A stretch of DNA of 64,000 nt from Parafrankia discariae (lineage in GTDB: Bacteria; Actinomycetota; Actinomycetes; Frankiales; Frankiaceae). The stretch is taken from NCBI RefSeq assembly GCF_000373365.1, contig NZ_KB891102.1, positions 17,632 to 81,631 of the forward strand, in the 5' to 3' direction. The notes under the pieces were generated by a model that was given only the letters and a program-made list of their open reading frames with translations, ran no database searches and was not told the DNA's origin. Numbering within the stretch: position 1 is the first letter of the stretch; each line of letters starts with the position of its first letter. The position numbers and the translations under genes are program-made. Shown one piece after another: positions 51,873 through 63,848 of this stretch.

Positions 51873-52598
51873 TCAGGACGCGGACGCCGCCGTCTCCTCC
51901 AGCAGCCCGTCGAGCTGGCTGCCGACGATCCGCTTGAACAGCCGCCGGGACCGCTTGCGGTCGAGCATCGCGACCTCGAGGTTCCCTGCCGTCAGCGTGC
52001 GCTCCCCGTTCTGCGCCCCGGGGGGCGCACCGGCGGTGAGCGCGTCCACCGCCACCCGCAGCGCGGTGGCGAGCGGCTGGCCCTCCGTGTGGTGCTCCCG
52101 CAACGACGTCAGCACCTGCTCGGACTGACCGCCGATCGCGATGAAGCCACGCTCGTCGGCGATCGAACCGTCGTAGGTAAGCCGGAAGATCTGGTCATCC
52201 GCGGCGGTGAGCCCCACCTCGGCGACGACGATCTCCACCTCGTAGGGCTTGATGCTCTCCGTGAAGATCGCACCGAGGGTCTGCGCGTAGGCGTTCGCGA
52301 GCGCCCGGCTCGTGACATCCCGCCGGTCGTACATGTACCCACGGGTGTCCATGATCCGGATACCGGCCGTACGGAGGTTCTCGAACTCGTTGTACTTCCC
52401 CACCGCGGCGAAGCCGATGCGGTCGTACATCTCACTGATCTTGTGCAGGGTCGTCGACGGGTTCTCGGCGACGAACAGGATGCCGTCGACGTAGGTGAGG
52501 ACGACCACGCTCCGGCCGCGCGCGATGCCCTTGCGCGCGTACTCGGACTTGTCCCGGACCTGCTGTTCGGGACTCGCGTAGCCGAACGGCATGGTCAC
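51873..52598 (-). CDS. prcA: Proteasome subunit alpha PrcA
   Basis: The 241-residue non-catalytic outer-ring subunit. Conserved N-terminus [24 protein letters not shown] (in part), [22 protein letters not shown] (in part). GTG 52598 has AGGAGG five bases upstream and follows the prcB stop after a single base; ATG 52592, two codons later, is the alternative and would leave an 11-base spacing. Confidence 0.96.
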   Translation of the reverse strand: MTMPFGYASPEQQVRDKSEYARKGIARGRSVVVLTYVDGILFVAENPSTTLHKISEMYDRIGFAAVGKYNEFENLRTAGIRIMDTRGYMYDRRDVTSRALANAYAQTLGAIFTESIKPYEVEIVVAEVGLTAADDQIFRLTYDGSIADERGFIAIGGQSEQVLTSLREHHTEGQPLATALRVAVDALTAGAPPGAQNGERTLTAGNLEVAMLDRKRSRRLFKRIVGSQLDGLLEETAASAS

Positions 52599-52599
52599 G

Positions 52600-53424
52600 T
52601 CAGCCTCCTGAGTTCTGCGTGCGGTCGGCGATGATCGAATCGACCACCGGGCCGACCTCGTCGTCGGTGAGGCGACGGTATCCGTCCGCGGTCACCGAGG
52701 CGACGATCGGGTACAGCTTGCGGATGAGGTCCGGCCCACCGGTCGCCGAGTCGTCGTCGGCGGCGTCGTAGAGCGCCTCGACACTGATCCGGACCGCGTC
52801 ATCCTGGGTGTGGTTGGCCCGGAAACGCTTCTTCAGCGAACCGCGGGCGAACACCGAGCCCGACCCGATCGACTCGTAGGTGCGCTCCTCGGACTTCGCC
52901 GCGGCGATGTCGTAGGAGAAGATCCGCCCCTCACCGGTCTCGGTGTCGAAGCCGGCGAACAGCGGGATGACCGCGAGGCCCTGCATGGCCATGCCCAGGT
53001 TCCCCTTGACCATGAACGCGAGCCGGTTGGCCTTCGCGTCCAGGCTCAGCGTGGAGCCCTCGATCTTCTCGTAGTGCTCGAGCTCGACCTGGAACAGCCG
53101 GATCAGCTCGGCACCCACACCGGCCGTGCCGGCATAACCGACACAGGAGAACTCGTCCGCGTGATGGACCTTCTCGACATCACGCTGAGCGATCATGTGC
53201 CCCTGCGTCGCGCGGCGGTCGCCGGCCATGATCACGCCACCGGGGAACGTCACGGCCACGATGGTGGTGCCGTGAGCCGCATCGGTCACCGGAGCGGGCA
53301 ACGGACCCCGGGCGCCCGGAAGCAGGTCCGGAGCCGCGACGGACAGGAAATCGGTGAACGACGACGTTCCCGGTGTCATGAACACAGACGGTAGACGCCC
53401 GGCGACACCCGTTGGATCAGGCAC
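52600..53424 (-). CDS. prcB: Proteasome subunit beta PrcB
   Basis: A 274-residue precursor of the catalytic subunit. The propeptide is about 52 residues and the nucleophile is Thr53 in [11 protein letters not shown], so the mature protein begins [21 protein letters not shown] (in part). Also present: the Lys in the GDRRAT region, GSGSVFARG and [14 protein letters not shown] 53424 with AAGGGGG at good spacing was chosen; the ATG at 53379 would drop 15 residues of propeptide and has no ribosome site. Confidence 0.95.
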   Translation of the reverse strand: MPDPTGVAGRLPSVFMTPGTSSFTDFLSVAAPDLLPGARGPLPAPVTDAAHGTTIVAVTFPGGVIMAGDRRATQGHMIAQRDVEKVHHADEFSCVGYAGTAGVGAELIRLFQVELEHYEKIEGSTLSLDAKANRLAFMVKGNLGMAMQGLAVIPLFAGFDTETGEGRIFSYDIAAAKSEERTYESIGSGSVFARGSLKKRFRANHTQDDAVRISVEALYDAADDDSATGGPDLIRKLYPIVASVTADGYRRLTDDEVGPVVDSIIADRTQNSGG

Positions 53425-53704
53425 GCATCCCCCTTCAGATAGTCGATCGTGAGCCGGCAGCCCAGGATGGTCCGAGGCGGCCCAGCCCAAGGCTCCGGGT
53501 GATGCACAACATGCCACGTGCCGGGCCGGCAGGGTGGCCGTGGGGGCGTGCGCACGCGCGTTGGGCGCCGCGATCCAGGTCACGGCCCGGGCACGCGTCG
53601 GCGGCGGGGCCTGCGCGGCAGATCGCCGCGCCGACTCCCCCGGCGACCGGCCGGACGGGCGCACACCGCTCGTCCGGCCGAACCGACCGCGGGGAGGTCA
53701 GACC

Positions 53705-53923
53705 CTACTGACCGCCCTTCTGGACGTACCCCTTCACGAACTCCTCGGCGTTCTCCTCGAGAACGTCGTCGATTTCGTCGAGAAGGGAGTCAACGTCCTC
53801 CGAGAGCTTCTCGTGCCTTTCCTTGAGATCCGAGGCGCCCGATTCCTCAACCTCGGCCTCGGCGGTCTCGTCATCGCGGCGGCCGGTGCGCTGCTGCCCG
53901 CCACCGGTGTCCCTCTGGGCCAT
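53705..53923 (-). CDS. pup: Prokaryotic ubiquitin-like protein Pup
   Basis: A 72-residue, highly acidic protein with the Pup C-terminus GYVQKGGQ. It ends in Gln, so Dop must deamidate it before PafA can use it. The central helix LKERHEKLSEDVDSLLDEID is the Mpa/ARC-binding region. ATG 53923 has AGGAGG at good spacing. Confidence 0.97.
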   Translation of the reverse strand: MAQRDTGGGQQRTGRRDDETAEAEVEESGASDLKERHEKLSEDVDSLLDEIDDVLEENAEEFVKGYVQKGGQ

Positions 53924-54143
53924 GGGAGCCTCCTTCGATCGCCTGGGGCGACACTATCCCGCTCCGCCGACTGCTTCCGGTGGATCGGTACGAGGTCCAC
54001 TCCATCACGAACACCCGACGCCGTCGCCTCGTCCGCCGAGGGCGCAAAATGTGCTGGTCGATGGTGGTGCCGCCCGCACGCCGACACTTCGCGCCGTACC
54101 GACGCGAAGGTCACCGAGGACCACTCGCAGGCCCCACCGGCTG

Positions 54144-55661
54144 TCACTTGCCCGACAGCGCGTCCACCAGGTCGGCGGCGGTGCGGCAGCGGGCGAGCAG
54201 CTCGCCCACGTGCGCCTTGGTGCCACGCAGCGGCTCAAGGGTCGGCACCCGCTGCAACGAGTCCCGCCCGATGTCGAAGATGACCGAGTCCCAGGACGCG
54301 GCCGCCACCTGCTGCGGGTAGAGCTCCAGGCAGCGCCCCCGGAAGTAGGCCCTGGTGTCCTCCGGAGGCTCCGTCATCGCCCTGGTGACCTCCTCCTCAC
54401 TCAGGAGGAGGTCGAAGCGGCCACGGGCCACCAGGCGGTTGTAGAGACCCTTCTCCGGCCGCACGTCGTGGTACTGGAGATCGACGAGCTGCAGCCGCGG
54501 CGAGTCCCACGCCAGGGCGTCGCGGGAGCGGTAGCCCTCCAGGATCGACAGCTTGGCCACCCAGTCGAGCTCCCGCGAACAGGTCATCGGGTCGACCTCG
54601 AGGCGCCCGAGCACCGACTCCCACCGGGAGAGCACGTCGGCCGTCTGCGGGTCGACGTTCGTGCCGAGCCGGTCCTCGACGAACTTGCGGGCCTGCTCGA
54701 AGTACTCCATCTGGAGCTGCACGGCGGTCATCTTCCGGCCGTCGCGCAAGGTCAGCAGATACCGCAGCGAGGGGTCGTGGGAGATCGCCCGCAGCGTCGC
54801 GACCGGCGCGTCCACCGACAGGTCGACCTGGAGCCAGCCCTCCTCGATCATCGCCAGGACGAGCGAGGTCGTCCCCACCTTGAGGTAGGTGGCGATCTCA
54901 CTCATGTTGGCGTCACCGATGATCACATGGAGGCGCCGGTACTTCTCCGGGTCGGCGTGGGGCTCGTCCCGGGTGTTGATGATGGGACGCTTGAGGGTGG
55001 TCTCCAGCCCGACCTCGACCTCGAAGAAGTCCGAGCGCTGGCTGATCTGGAACCCGGACTCCCGCCCGTCGACGCCGATACCGACCCGGCCGGCGCCGCA
55101 GACCACCTGGCGGGAGACGAAGAACGGCGTCAGGTGCCGCACGATCTCCCCGAACGGGGTCGACCGCGCCATGAGGTAGTTCTCATGGCAGCCGTAGGAG
55201 ACACCCTTGTTGTCGGTGTTGTTCTTGTACAGGTGCACGGGCATCGTGCCGGGGACCGTCAGCGCACGGCGGGCCGCCTCGGCCATCACCCGCTCGCCCG
55301 CCTTGTCCCACAGGACGATGTCGCGCGGGTTCGTCACCTCGGGGGTGGAGAACTCGGGGTGCGCATGATCGACGTAGAAGCGCGCGCCGTTGGTCAGGAT
55401 GACGTTGGCCAGCCCGAGGTCGTCCTCGTTCGCGGGCGCGCCTGGATCGACCACCGGCTCTCTGGGCAGCTCGAAGCCGCGGGCGTCTCGCAGGGGGGAC
55501 TCCTCCTCGAAGTCCCACCGGGCTCGACTGCCCCCGGTGGCGGCCCTGTTGGCGTAGGAGTTCACGACCAACGAGGAAGCCAGCATCTGGTTTGTGTTGG
55601 GTTGACCGGGCACGGACACGCCGTATTCGGTCTCGGTCCCCATGATCCGGCGCACGCTCAC
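54144..55661 (-). CDS. dop: Pup deamidase/depupylase Dop
   Basis: A 505-residue PafA homologue that deamidates Pup and removes it from substrates. Features: [34 protein letters not shown] (in part), [21 protein letters not shown] (in part), [28 protein letters not shown] (in part), and the [16 protein letters not shown] loop that distinguishes Dop from PafA. GTG 55661 is used; ATG 55643, immediately before GTETEYG, may be the true start. Confidence 0.96.
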   Translation of the reverse strand: MSVRRIMGTETEYGVSVPGQPNTNQMLASSLVVNSYANRAATGGSRARWDFEEESPLRDARGFELPREPVVDPGAPANEDDLGLANVILTNGARFYVDHAHPEFSTPEVTNPRDIVLWDKAGERVMAEAARRALTVPGTMPVHLYKNNTDNKGVSYGCHENYLMARSTPFGEIVRHLTPFFVSRQVVCGAGRVGIGVDGRESGFQISQRSDFFEVEVGLETTLKRPIINTRDEPHADPEKYRRLHVIIGDANMSEIATYLKVGTTSLVLAMIEEGWLQVDLSVDAPVATLRAISHDPSLRYLLTLRDGRKMTAVQLQMEYFEQARKFVEDRLGTNVDPQTADVLSRWESVLGRLEVDPMTCSRELDWVAKLSILEGYRSRDALAWDSPRLQLVDLQYHDVRPEKGLYNRLVARGRFDLLLSEEEVTRAMTEPPEDTRAYFRGRCLELYPQQVAAASWDSVIFDIGRDSLQRVPTLEPLRGTKAHVGELLARCRTAADLVDALSGK

Positions 55662-56127
55662 TCTGCCAGCGTAGGTGCTGGCGGGCCGCCGGGTCGGCCG
55701 GACGCCGCCCTTGGTCGTTCTGAACCTCTTGCCGGGCAGCTCCGGGAAAGCCGGGAAACCGCCCCCGCCACGCCGGGAGCGCCGCGGGCGCCGGCCTTCG
55801 GCCGATCGGCGACGCGCCGGGCACCCTCCTGTCCGGCGGTCGCCGGACCTCGTGTCCGTCTTCTCACAGCGACCGCGGGAGACTTCACCAAAGATCCATC
55901 CTGAAGATCAGAATTGTCCAGGATCGACGTCAACGTCGTTGACTATCTTGGCTACTCAACACTCGAGAGGCCACCGCTCGAGGGACCACCCGACCGGGCG
56001 GATCCGATCGGCCGGGGACTTCCGGGCAGGTGAAACCACGACGCGGCGGCCGCCTCGTCGCCGAGACGGCCGCCGCGTGGCGACCACAGCGGGCGGTGGG
56101 CCGGCTGGCCCCCGCCCCGCGAACGAC
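55662..56127. promoter_or_regulatory. Intergenic region between arc and dop
   Basis: No convincing gene. A short minus-strand frame (55933-55658) opens with TTG inside a promoter-like region and is Arg/Ala/Pro/Gly-rich, so I did not call it. Read on the minus strand, TTGACG (about 55940) with TGATCT about 17 bases later is a possible promoter for dop and downstream genes. The palindrome at 55930-55944 overlaps that -35 box. Confidence 0.45.
55930..55944. promoter_or_regulatory. 15-base palindrome at the presumed dop promoter
   Basis: GTCAACG-T-CGTTGAC, two perfect 7-base arms around a single base. It overlaps the TTGACG that is the best -35 candidate for the dop-pup-prcBA direction, so a bound regulator would block transcription. 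Confidence 0.5.
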
Positions 56128-57933
56128 CTACAGGTACTGGCCGGTGTTCGCGATGGTGTCGATCGACCGACCGGCCTCAGTGCCCTTGGTTCCGGTGACG
56201 AGTGTGCGGATGTAGACGATCCGCTCACCCTTCTTGCCGGAGATCCGGGCCCAGTCGTCCGGGTTCGTGGTGTTCGGCAGGTCCTCGTTCTCCTTGAACT
56301 CGTCCAGGCACGCCGACAGCAGGTGCTGCATGCGTAGGCCGCGGACCTTGCTCTCGATGAGGTCCTTCACCGCCATCTTCTTCGCCCGGGCCACGATGTT
56401 CTCGATCATCGCGCCCGAGTTGAAGTCCTTGAAGTACAGGACCTCCTTGTCACCGTTGGCGTAGGTGACCTCGAGGAAGCGGTTCTCCTCGCTCTCGGCG
56501 TACATCCGCTCGACGACCCGCTGGATCATGCCCTGGCAGGTCGCCTCCCGGTTGCCTCCGTGCTCGGCGAGGTCGTCGGCGTGCAGCGGGAGCTCGGGAA
56601 TGACGTACTTGGCGAAGATGTCCTTGGCCGCTTCGGCGTCCGGACGCTCGACCTTGATCTTCACGTCGAGCCGACCCGGCCGCAGGATCGCCGGGTCGAT
56701 CATGTCCTCTCGGTTGGACGCGCCGATCACGATCACGTTCTCGAGCTGCTCGACGCCGTCGATCTCGCTGAGCAGCTGCGGGACGATCGTGTTCTCCACG
56801 TCCGAGGAGACACCCGAGCCACGGGTCCGGAAGATCGAGTCCATCTCATCGAAGAACACGATCACCGGCATGCCCTCGGACGCCTTCTCGCGCGCCCGCT
56901 GGAACACCAGCCGGATCTGCCGCTCGGTCTCACCGACGTACTTGTTGAGCAGCTCCGGGCCCTTGATGTTGAGGAAGAAGGCCCGGCCCGAGCCCTGGCC
57001 CGTCTGGGCCTCGACCTTCTTGGCCAGGGAGTTCGCCACGGCCTTGGCGATCAGTGTCTTGCCACAGCCGGGCGGGCCGTAGAGCAGCACGCCCTTCGGT
57101 GGCTTGAGCTTGTGCTCCAGGAACAGTTCCTTGTAGAGGAACGGCAGCTCGACCGCGTCGCGAATCGACTCGATCTGGCCCTTGAGCCCGCCGATCTGCT
57201 CGTAGCCGATGTCGGGAACCTCTTCGAGGACCAGCTCCTCGACCTCGGACTTGGGGATCCGCTCGAAGGCGTACCCCGACCGAGGCTCGATGAGGAGCGA
57301 GTCGCCGGCTCGGATCGGACCGTCGAGGAGTGGCTGGGCCAGCATGACGACCCGTTCCTCGTCGGTGTGCCCGATCACCAGCGCCCGGTCACCGCTCTCG
57401 AGGACCTCCTTGAGCAGGACGATCTCGCCCTGCCGCTCGAACGCGCGAATCTCCACGACGTTGAGCGCCTCGTTGAGCATGACCTCCTGACCGGGCTGCA
57501 GGTCGTCGGCCTCGACGTTCGGCGACAAGGTCACACGGAGCTTTCTGCCCTGCGTGAACACGTCGACCGTGCCGTCGTCGTAGCCGCGGATGAAGACGCC
57601 GTACCCGCTCGGCGGTTGCGCGAGCCGGTCGACCTCCTCCTTCAACGAGATGATCTGGTCACGTGCCTCCCGAAGGGTGGCGACGAGCTTGTCGTTCTGC
57701 CCAGTGGCGGTTTGTAGCTCCACCTGTGCCTGGGCTAGTCGCTCCTCCAGGACACGTACCTGTCGGGGCGATTCAGACAGTCTCCGCCGCAGCATGGCCA
57801 CTTCTTCCTCCAGGAAGGTGACCTGAGTCGTGAGTTCGTGTACTTCCTTCTCGTACGCCGACCGTTGAGAATCGGCGTCACCAGGACGACCCGTGCTCCC
57901 ACCGGAGCCAGAGCCCGAACGGGGACCGGACAC
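56128..57933 (-). CDS. arc: Proteasome-activating AAA ATPase ARC (Mpa)
   Basis: A 601-residue AAA ATPase that unfolds pupylated proteins for the 20S proteasome. N-terminal coiled coil (about 20-85, [20 protein letters not shown] and on) that binds Pup, two OB domains, then the AAA module: Walker [15 protein letters not shown], Walker [13 protein letters not shown], second-region-of-homology [20 protein letters not shown] (in part). The C-terminus is GQYL, the proteasome-docking tail. GTG 57933 follows GGAGG by four bases; the open frame continues upstream but is Arg-rich and overlaps the divergent ferredoxin gene. Confidence 0.96.
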   Translation of the reverse strand: MSGPRSGSGSGGSTGRPGDADSQRSAYEKEVHELTTQVTFLEEEVAMLRRRLSESPRQVRVLEERLAQAQVELQTATGQNDKLVATLREARDQIISLKEEVDRLAQPPSGYGVFIRGYDDGTVDVFTQGRKLRVTLSPNVEADDLQPGQEVMLNEALNVVEIRAFERQGEIVLLKEVLESGDRALVIGHTDEERVVMLAQPLLDGPIRAGDSLLIEPRSGYAFERIPKSEVEELVLEEVPDIGYEQIGGLKGQIESIRDAVELPFLYKELFLEHKLKPPKGVLLYGPPGCGKTLIAKAVANSLAKKVEAQTGQGSGRAFFLNIKGPELLNKYVGETERQIRLVFQRAREKASEGMPVIVFFDEMDSIFRTRGSGVSSDVENTIVPQLLSEIDGVEQLENVIVIGASNREDMIDPAILRPGRLDVKIKVERPDAEAAKDIFAKYVIPELPLHADDLAEHGGNREATCQGMIQRVVERMYAESEENRFLEVTYANGDKEVLYFKDFNSGAMIENIVARAKKMAVKDLIESKVRGLRMQHLLSACLDEFKENEDLPNTTNPDDWARISGKKGERIVYIRTLVTGTKGTEAGRSIDTIANTGQYL

Positions 57934-58052
57934 CGCGCCTCCACCTCCCCCGTGCTGACCGGGACGCACCCACACTACCGTTGTGACCGCCGCTGGCAGG
58001 CCGGTCGCGCGAGGACGACCCAGGTTTGCCGTAAACAGCGGGTTACGGTGCC

Positions 58053-58376
58053 ATGGTGACAGAAGATCGGAGCCCTGTGGCAACACCAACGAAGCCGGGC
58101 GATTCGCCCGGACTCCGGGTCCGCATCGACCAGGACTCCTGCACCGGCGACGGTCTGTGCGTCCAGTATGCACCCTCGGTGTTCGAGTTCGACATCGACG
58201 GCCTCGCCTATGTGAAGAACCCCGACGGTGAGCTTCAGACCACACCCGGGACCCACGTGCCCGTCCCGCTGCCGCTGCTCACCGAGATCCGCGACGCCGC
58301 CGAGCAGTGCCCCGGCACCTGCATCTACGTCGAGCGCCCGGACGGGACCCTGGAGATCGGCGGCCCGCAGGACTGA
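58053..58376 (+). CDS. Ferredoxin, single-cluster type
   Basis: A 107-residue ferredoxin: [20 protein letters not shown] (C-x5-C) and [11 protein letters not shown] hold the cysteines I see. The pattern resembles actinobacterial [3Fe-4S] ferredoxins that feed P450s, but with a longer N-terminus. Divergent from arc with 119 bases between starts; this pairing is seen in other actinobacteria. ATG 58053, with no strong ribosome site. Confidence 0.85.
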   Translation: MVTEDRSPVATPTKPGDSPGLRVRIDQDSCTGDGLCVQYAPSVFEFDIDGLAYVKNPDGELQTTPGTHVPVPLPLLTEIRDAAEQCPGTCIYVERPDGTLEIGGPQD

Positions 58377-58404
58377 GTTCCCCCACCCCGGCGCCCCCGC
58401 CGGG

Positions 58405-58420
58405 CCCCCACGGGTGGGGG
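58405..58420. terminator. GC hairpin between ferredoxin and trmI stops
   Basis: CCCCCA / TGGGGG with a CGGG loop in the 85-base gap between convergent genes; a second overlapping stem (58380-58388 with 58412-58420) competes with it. No T-run. Confidence 0.4.
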
Positions 58421-58461
58421 TGGGGGTCCGGCTCCTGGGCCGGCCACGCGCCGGCGCCGCG

Positions 58462-59787
<1,326 letters not shown>

Positions 59788-59804
59788 TCAGCGGTGGACG
59801 AACG

Positions 59805-61001
59805 TCACCGATGGGAGACCATACGGGCCGCGGCCGCCGGGTCGATCCTGGCCACGAGATCGACCATGGCCAGCACGCCGACCGGCCGGCCGCGCTGGAC
59901 CACGAGGTACTCCGCGGCGGGGGTCCGCTGGACGGCCGCCAGCAGGTCCTCGCCCTCGAGCTCGGCCTGCAGGGTCATCCCCGGGCCGATGCTCCGGCTG
60001 ACCTCGTCCACCGCCATCCAGGGCCGGCGGTGCTCCGGCAGGGCGTCGACGGAGACGCCATTCATGATCTTCAGGGGGGTGCCGTCCCGGTCGATCACCG
60101 CGACGGCCGTCGCGCCCACCTCCTGGGCCCGGCGCAGTGCCTCGCCGAGCGGGACCGTGGCCTCCACCGGCAGGGTGCGGCGGGCGAGCCGGCCCGCCGA
60201 CAGCCCGGGCAGCCGCTCGCGGACCTTCGCCGAGCGCAGCGACTGATACGCCCCGAACGCCACGAAACCGGCCAGGACGTACCAGTAGAGCGCGGCGAAG
60301 CCGCCGCCGGAGCCCGCCCGCGCGCCCGCGACCGCCAGCCCGCCGGCCACGGCGAAGCCGCCGTAGGCGCCGGCCCGCAGCCCGCGCAGCTTGTCGTGCC
60401 CCACGGCCCACACCACCGCGACGACGACCCGCCCGCCGTCGAGGGGCAGGCCCGGCGCCAGGTTGAGGACGAACAGCGCAACGTTGGCGGCTCCGAGGTA
60501 GAGGAGCACCGTCCCGAGGCTGCCGTGATCCGACACGGCCAGCAGACCGAGGAAGCACACCCCGCCGATCACCCCGTTGACGGCGGGCCCGGCGAAGGCG
60601 ATCAGGAACTCACGGCCGGCGGTGGGCGGTTCTGGTTCGAACTCGGTGAAACCGGCGAAACCGTGCAGGGTCACCGACCGGACGTGCAGCCCGAACCGCT
60701 GCGCGGTCAGCGCGTGGCCGATCTCGTGCGCGAGCAGTGACAGGACGAACCCCACCGAGATGAGCAGGGCCAGCGCGACCACCTGCCCGTCGGTCGCGTC
60801 GACCGCCAGGTGCCGTCGGATCCGGTCGATGAGCAGGGACGCGATCAGCGCCGCGAAGACCACGGCCAGCGGTGAGACGAAGATCGGGGCACCGCGGACG
60901 TGCCCGACCCGCACACCCGGCGGACGCGGCGCCGGCCGCCGCTCCGGCGGCTCCGCTCCGCCGGGGACGCCGTGCCGCGCCGCGCCGGGCTGGTCCTCCA
61001 T
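59805..61001 (-). CDS. M50 (site-2-like) metalloprotease with CBS pair
   Basis: A 398-residue integral membrane protease of the Rip3/SpoIVFB-type: zinc motif LLAHEIGHALTA (His92, Glu93, His96) in a membrane segment, the second metal site LAPGLPLDGGRV, and about six membrane segments. The C-terminal third carries a CBS-domain pair (ATVPLGEALRRAQEVGATAVAV and MTLQAELEGEDLLAAVQ, in part) that may sense adenine nucleotides. It cuts membrane proteins such as anti-sigma factors; the target is unknown. ATG 61001 was chosen; the frame is open upstream but overlaps the divergent RecB-like gene. Confidence 0.92.
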   Translation of the reverse strand: MEDQPGAARHGVPGGAEPPERRPAPRPPGVRVGHVRGAPIFVSPLAVVFAALIASLLIDRIRRHLAVDATDGQVVALALLISVGFVLSLLAHEIGHALTAQRFGLHVRSVTLHGFAGFTEFEPEPPTAGREFLIAFAGPAVNGVIGGVCFLGLLAVSDHGSLGTVLLYLGAANVALFVLNLAPGLPLDGGRVVVAVVWAVGHDKLRGLRAGAYGGFAVAGGLAVAGARAGSGGGFAALYWYVLAGFVAFGAYQSLRSAKVRERLPGLSAGRLARRTLPVEATVPLGEALRRAQEVGATAVAVIDRDGTPLKIMNGVSVDALPEHRRPWMAVDEVSRSIGPGMTLQAELEGEDLLAAVQRTPAAEYLVVQRGRPVGVLAMVDLVARIDPAAAARMVSHR

Positions 61002-61227
61002 AGGTGTAGATGCTACGGACCATCCTCCGTGATGTCCGCCGCGGATGGCGCTCCTGCGGCGGATCGCGCTGTTCTGGGCCAGCCCCACCTCCGGCTGCCG
61101 TCCCTCGCCGCCCCGCCCCGGGCTCCCGCCGGACCGCCGCCCCGCGGCGCGGGAGGCACATCGGGACACCGCGGATGCCCCGAGGCGGGCGCCGATCGTG
61201 TCGGTGGCGGGTTCTAGGGTCGACGCC

Positions 61228-62244
61228 ATGACCACGACGCCCACCCGGGCCCCAGGCCCGGCCGCCGAAGGTTGCCCGACCGGGCCGGTCCAGGTCGGGC
61301 CCGGCTGGCATGAGGGCCGCGGTCCCACGGCGGTCCAGGCCCCGCCGTCGACGTCGTCGCCGGCCCCGGCCCCGGCGGCACAGGCACCGCCGCCGGTGAC
61401 CGCGTCGTTGTCGCCCTCGCGGGCCGCCGACTTCGTCAACTGCCCGCTGCGTTACCGCTTCCGCGTGGTCGACCGGCTGCCGGAGGCACCGAGCGAGGCG
61501 GCGACGCGGGGCACGGTGGTACACGGCGTGCTCGAGCGCCTGTTCGACCTGCCCGCCCGGGGCCGGACCCAGCCGGCCGCGGCCGAGCTCGTCGAGCCGG
61601 TCTGGGCCGACCTGCTCGCCCGCGACCCGGCCCTCGGCGACCTGTTCGACGACGACGGCGCCCTGAACTCCTGGCTGGACAGCGCCCGTGACCTCCTCAC
61701 CGGCTACTTCACCCTCGAGGACCCGACCAGGCTGGCCCCGGCCGCCCGGGAGCTCTACGTCGAGCACGTCCTGCCCTCCGGGCTCCGGCTGCGCGGCTAC
61801 GTGGACCGTCTCGACGCCGCCGAGACCCCGCAGGGCACCGCGCTGCGCGTCATCGACTACAAGACGGGCCGTTCTCCCGGCCCGGCCTTCGAGGGCGCGG
61901 CCATGTTCCAGATGCGGTTCTACGCTCTCGTCCTGTGGCGCTCCCGTGGCGTCATCCCGCGCGAGCTCCGGCTGTACTACCTCGGCGACCGAACCTGGCT
62001 GCGGGCCGCGCCGGAGGAGTCGGAGCTGCGCGCCACCGAACGCCGGATCGAGGCGCTGTGGTCGGCCATCGCCCGGGCCCACCGGACAGGCGACTGGCGG
62101 GCCACCCCGAACCGGCTGTGTGACTGGTGCGACCACAAGTCGCGGTGCCCGGCCTTCGGTGGCACCCCTCCCCCGCTGCCGGAGAAGCACGCGGAGCTGC
62201 CCGTGGACGACGCCGCCCCCGCCGTCTGCGAGGCGGACGGCTGA
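61228..62244 (+). CDS. RecB-like PD-(D/E)XK nuclease with Fe-S cysteines
   Basis: A 338-residue protein homologous to the AddB/RecB C-terminal and Cas4-like nuclease fold. Order: CPLRYRF (first Cys), RGTVVHGVLERLF (motif I His), GYVDRLD and VIDYKTGR (Asp and Lys of the catalytic core), QMRFYALVLWR, and the C-terminal CDWCDHKSRCPAF cluster, which with the first Cys can hold a [4Fe-4S] cluster. The first 60 residues are Pro/Ala/Thr-rich. ATG 61228. The pairing with an M50 protease and trmI is typical for actinobacteria. Confidence 0.88.
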   Translation: MTTTPTRAPGPAAEGCPTGPVQVGPGWHEGRGPTAVQAPPSTSSPAPAPAAQAPPPVTASLSPSRAADFVNCPLRYRFRVVDRLPEAPSEAATRGTVVHGVLERLFDLPARGRTQPAAAELVEPVWADLLARDPALGDLFDDDGALNSWLDSARDLLTGYFTLEDPTRLAPAARELYVEHVLPSGLRLRGYVDRLDAAETPQGTALRVIDYKTGRSPGPAFEGAAMFQMRFYALVLWRSRGVIPRELRLYYLGDRTWLRAAPEESELRATERRIEALWSAIARAHRTGDWRATPNRLCDWCDHKSRCPAFGGTPPPLPEKHAELPVDDAAPAVCEADG

Positions 62245-62579
62245 ACCACCCGACCGTCCGCCGAATCGCGGCAGATGCCCCCTACCTGGCCATTCGGCAA
62301 TGTGGCGGACCAGACGTGGGGGCACCCGTTCGGGTACCCGAGGGCACCTTCGGACGGCGGCCCCCGGGTGGGCCGGACATTGGCGCACCCGGGCGGTCAC
62401 CGAACGGGAAGATCCGGCGTCCCGGGCGGTGTCGGGGGCGGTTACCGTCGGCGGCGGACGTGGGCGGCGGGAGGATGCGGATCACCTCTCCGGCGTTGTC
62501 CCTTCGGGGCCTGGATCCCGGCACTCCGCGGGGGCCGACCGCCGATCGGTGAGGTAGTTCGCGACAGTTGGAGGAACGC
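62245..62579. other. Intergenic region upstream of the ABC exporter
   Basis: About 335 bases without a gene; it must hold the ABC-operon promoter. I see no clear -10/-35 pair. The region contains gggtacccg-type short repeats near 62330-62345. Confidence 0.35.
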
Positions 62580-63845
62580 ATGGCCCGACGCACCGCATCG
62601 GACCGCGACGGTGCCCGCGGCGGTTCACAGCGCGGCCGGGGGTCCGCCGCGCGGGCCTCCAGACTCACCAAGGTCTACGGCTCGGGTGACACCGCCGTCA
62701 CCGCTTTGCGGGGCATCGACCTGACCTTCCCCTACGGCCGGTTCACCGCGATCATGGGCCCCTCCGGCTCGGGCAAGTCGACCCTGATGCACTGCCTCGC
62801 CGGGCTGGACCCGGCGACCACGGGGCGGGTCTTCATCGGCGACGTCGACCTGTCCCGGCTCAACGACCGGCAGCTCACCCAGCTCCGCCGGGACCGGATC
62901 GGCTTCATCTTCCAGCAGTTCAACCTGTTGCCGACGCTCACCGCGGCCGAGAACATCACGCTGCCGCTGGACATCGCCGGCCGCAAACCCGACCAGAAGT
63001 GGATGCGGATGGTCGTCGACGCCGTGGGCCTCGCGCCCCGGCTGGGGCACCGCCCGCCGGAGCTGTCCGGCGGCCAGCAGCAGCGGGTCGCGTGTGCCCG
63101 GGCCCTGGTCACCCGCCCGGAGATCGTCTTCGCCGACGAGCCGACCGGGAACCTCGACTCGCGGTCGGGCGCGGAGGTCCTGTCGTTCCTGCGCGACTCG
63201 GTCCGCGAGCTGGGCCAGACCATCGTGATGGTCACCCACGACCCCACGGCCGCCTCGTACTCCGACGAAGTGATCTTCCTCGCCGACGGCCGGCTGGTCG
63301 ACGCGATGGCCGAGCCCACGCCGGACGCCGTCCTGGACCGGATGAAGAACCTGGACGCCCTCGTACGCGGCGAAGCCGTGCCGGAACCCGAACCCGACTA
63401 CGACGACCTGCCGCCGGGGCCACCCGAGCCGCGCGGCCCCGAGTACGACGACCACGGCTACGCCACGGGTGGCTACCCGACGGGCGGCTATCCGGCCGAT
63501 CACTATCCACCGGCCGGATACGACGACGAGGGCTACGTCGGGCCGGTGGACGATCATCTGGCCGCGGGCTATGGCCAGGGGGGCTACCCCGGCGGGCCGC
63601 ACACCGGGGAGTACCCGAGCCCGGGGCAGCACCGGGGCGACCCCCGCACCGGCGGGTACGCCAGCCAGTTCGAGGCGGCCCAGGCCGACGCCGGCCGGTA
63701 CGACGCCGGCCAGATCGACGGGTACCGCGCTCCGGACGACCGCGACCGCGGGCCCCACGACGCGCGCGGGCACGGTAGCGCCCGGGGCTACGACCGGGGC
63801 ACCGGCCGGGGCCCGGGCCGGGCGAATCCGACCGGGTGGGCCTGA
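62580..63845 (+). CDS. MacB/LolD-type ABC ATPase with long Tyr/Gly-rich tail
   Basis: A 421-residue ATPase. Walker A GPSGSGKST (about residues 60-68), Q-loop FIFQQFNLLP, signature LSGGQQQRVACARAL, Walker B IVFADEPTGNLDS, H-loop MVTHDP. Residues from about 260 on form a disordered tail of about 160 residues with (G)GY-P/D repeats (HGYATGGYPTGGYPADHYPP), unusual for this family. ATG 62580 is five bases from GGAGG; TTG 62568 is an alternative. It is followed three bases later by its FtsX-type permease. Confidence 0.92.
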   Translation: MARRTASDRDGARGGSQRGRGSAARASRLTKVYGSGDTAVTALRGIDLTFPYGRFTAIMGPSGSGKSTLMHCLAGLDPATTGRVFIGDVDLSRLNDRQLTQLRRDRIGFIFQQFNLLPTLTAAENITLPLDIAGRKPDQKWMRMVVDAVGLAPRLGHRPPELSGGQQQRVACARALVTRPEIVFADEPTGNLDSRSGAEVLSFLRDSVRELGQTIVMVTHDPTAASYSDEVIFLADGRLVDAMAEPTPDAVLDRMKNLDALVRGEAVPEPEPDYDDLPPGPPEPRGPEYDDHGYATGGYPTGGYPADHYPPAGYDDEGYVGPVDDHLAAGYGQGGYPGGPHTGEYPSPGQHRGDPRTGGYASQFEAAQADAGRYDAGQIDGYRAPDDRDRGPHDARGHGSARGYDRGTGRGPGRANPTGWA

Positions 63846-63848
63846 CGG

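Noticed and set aside
55658-55933. 91-residue minus-strand frame just upstream of dop
   Set aside because: It ends in a tempting 4-base overlap with dop, but it starts with TTG inside a promoter-like region, has no ribosome site, and is low-complexity Arg/Ala/Gly/Pro.
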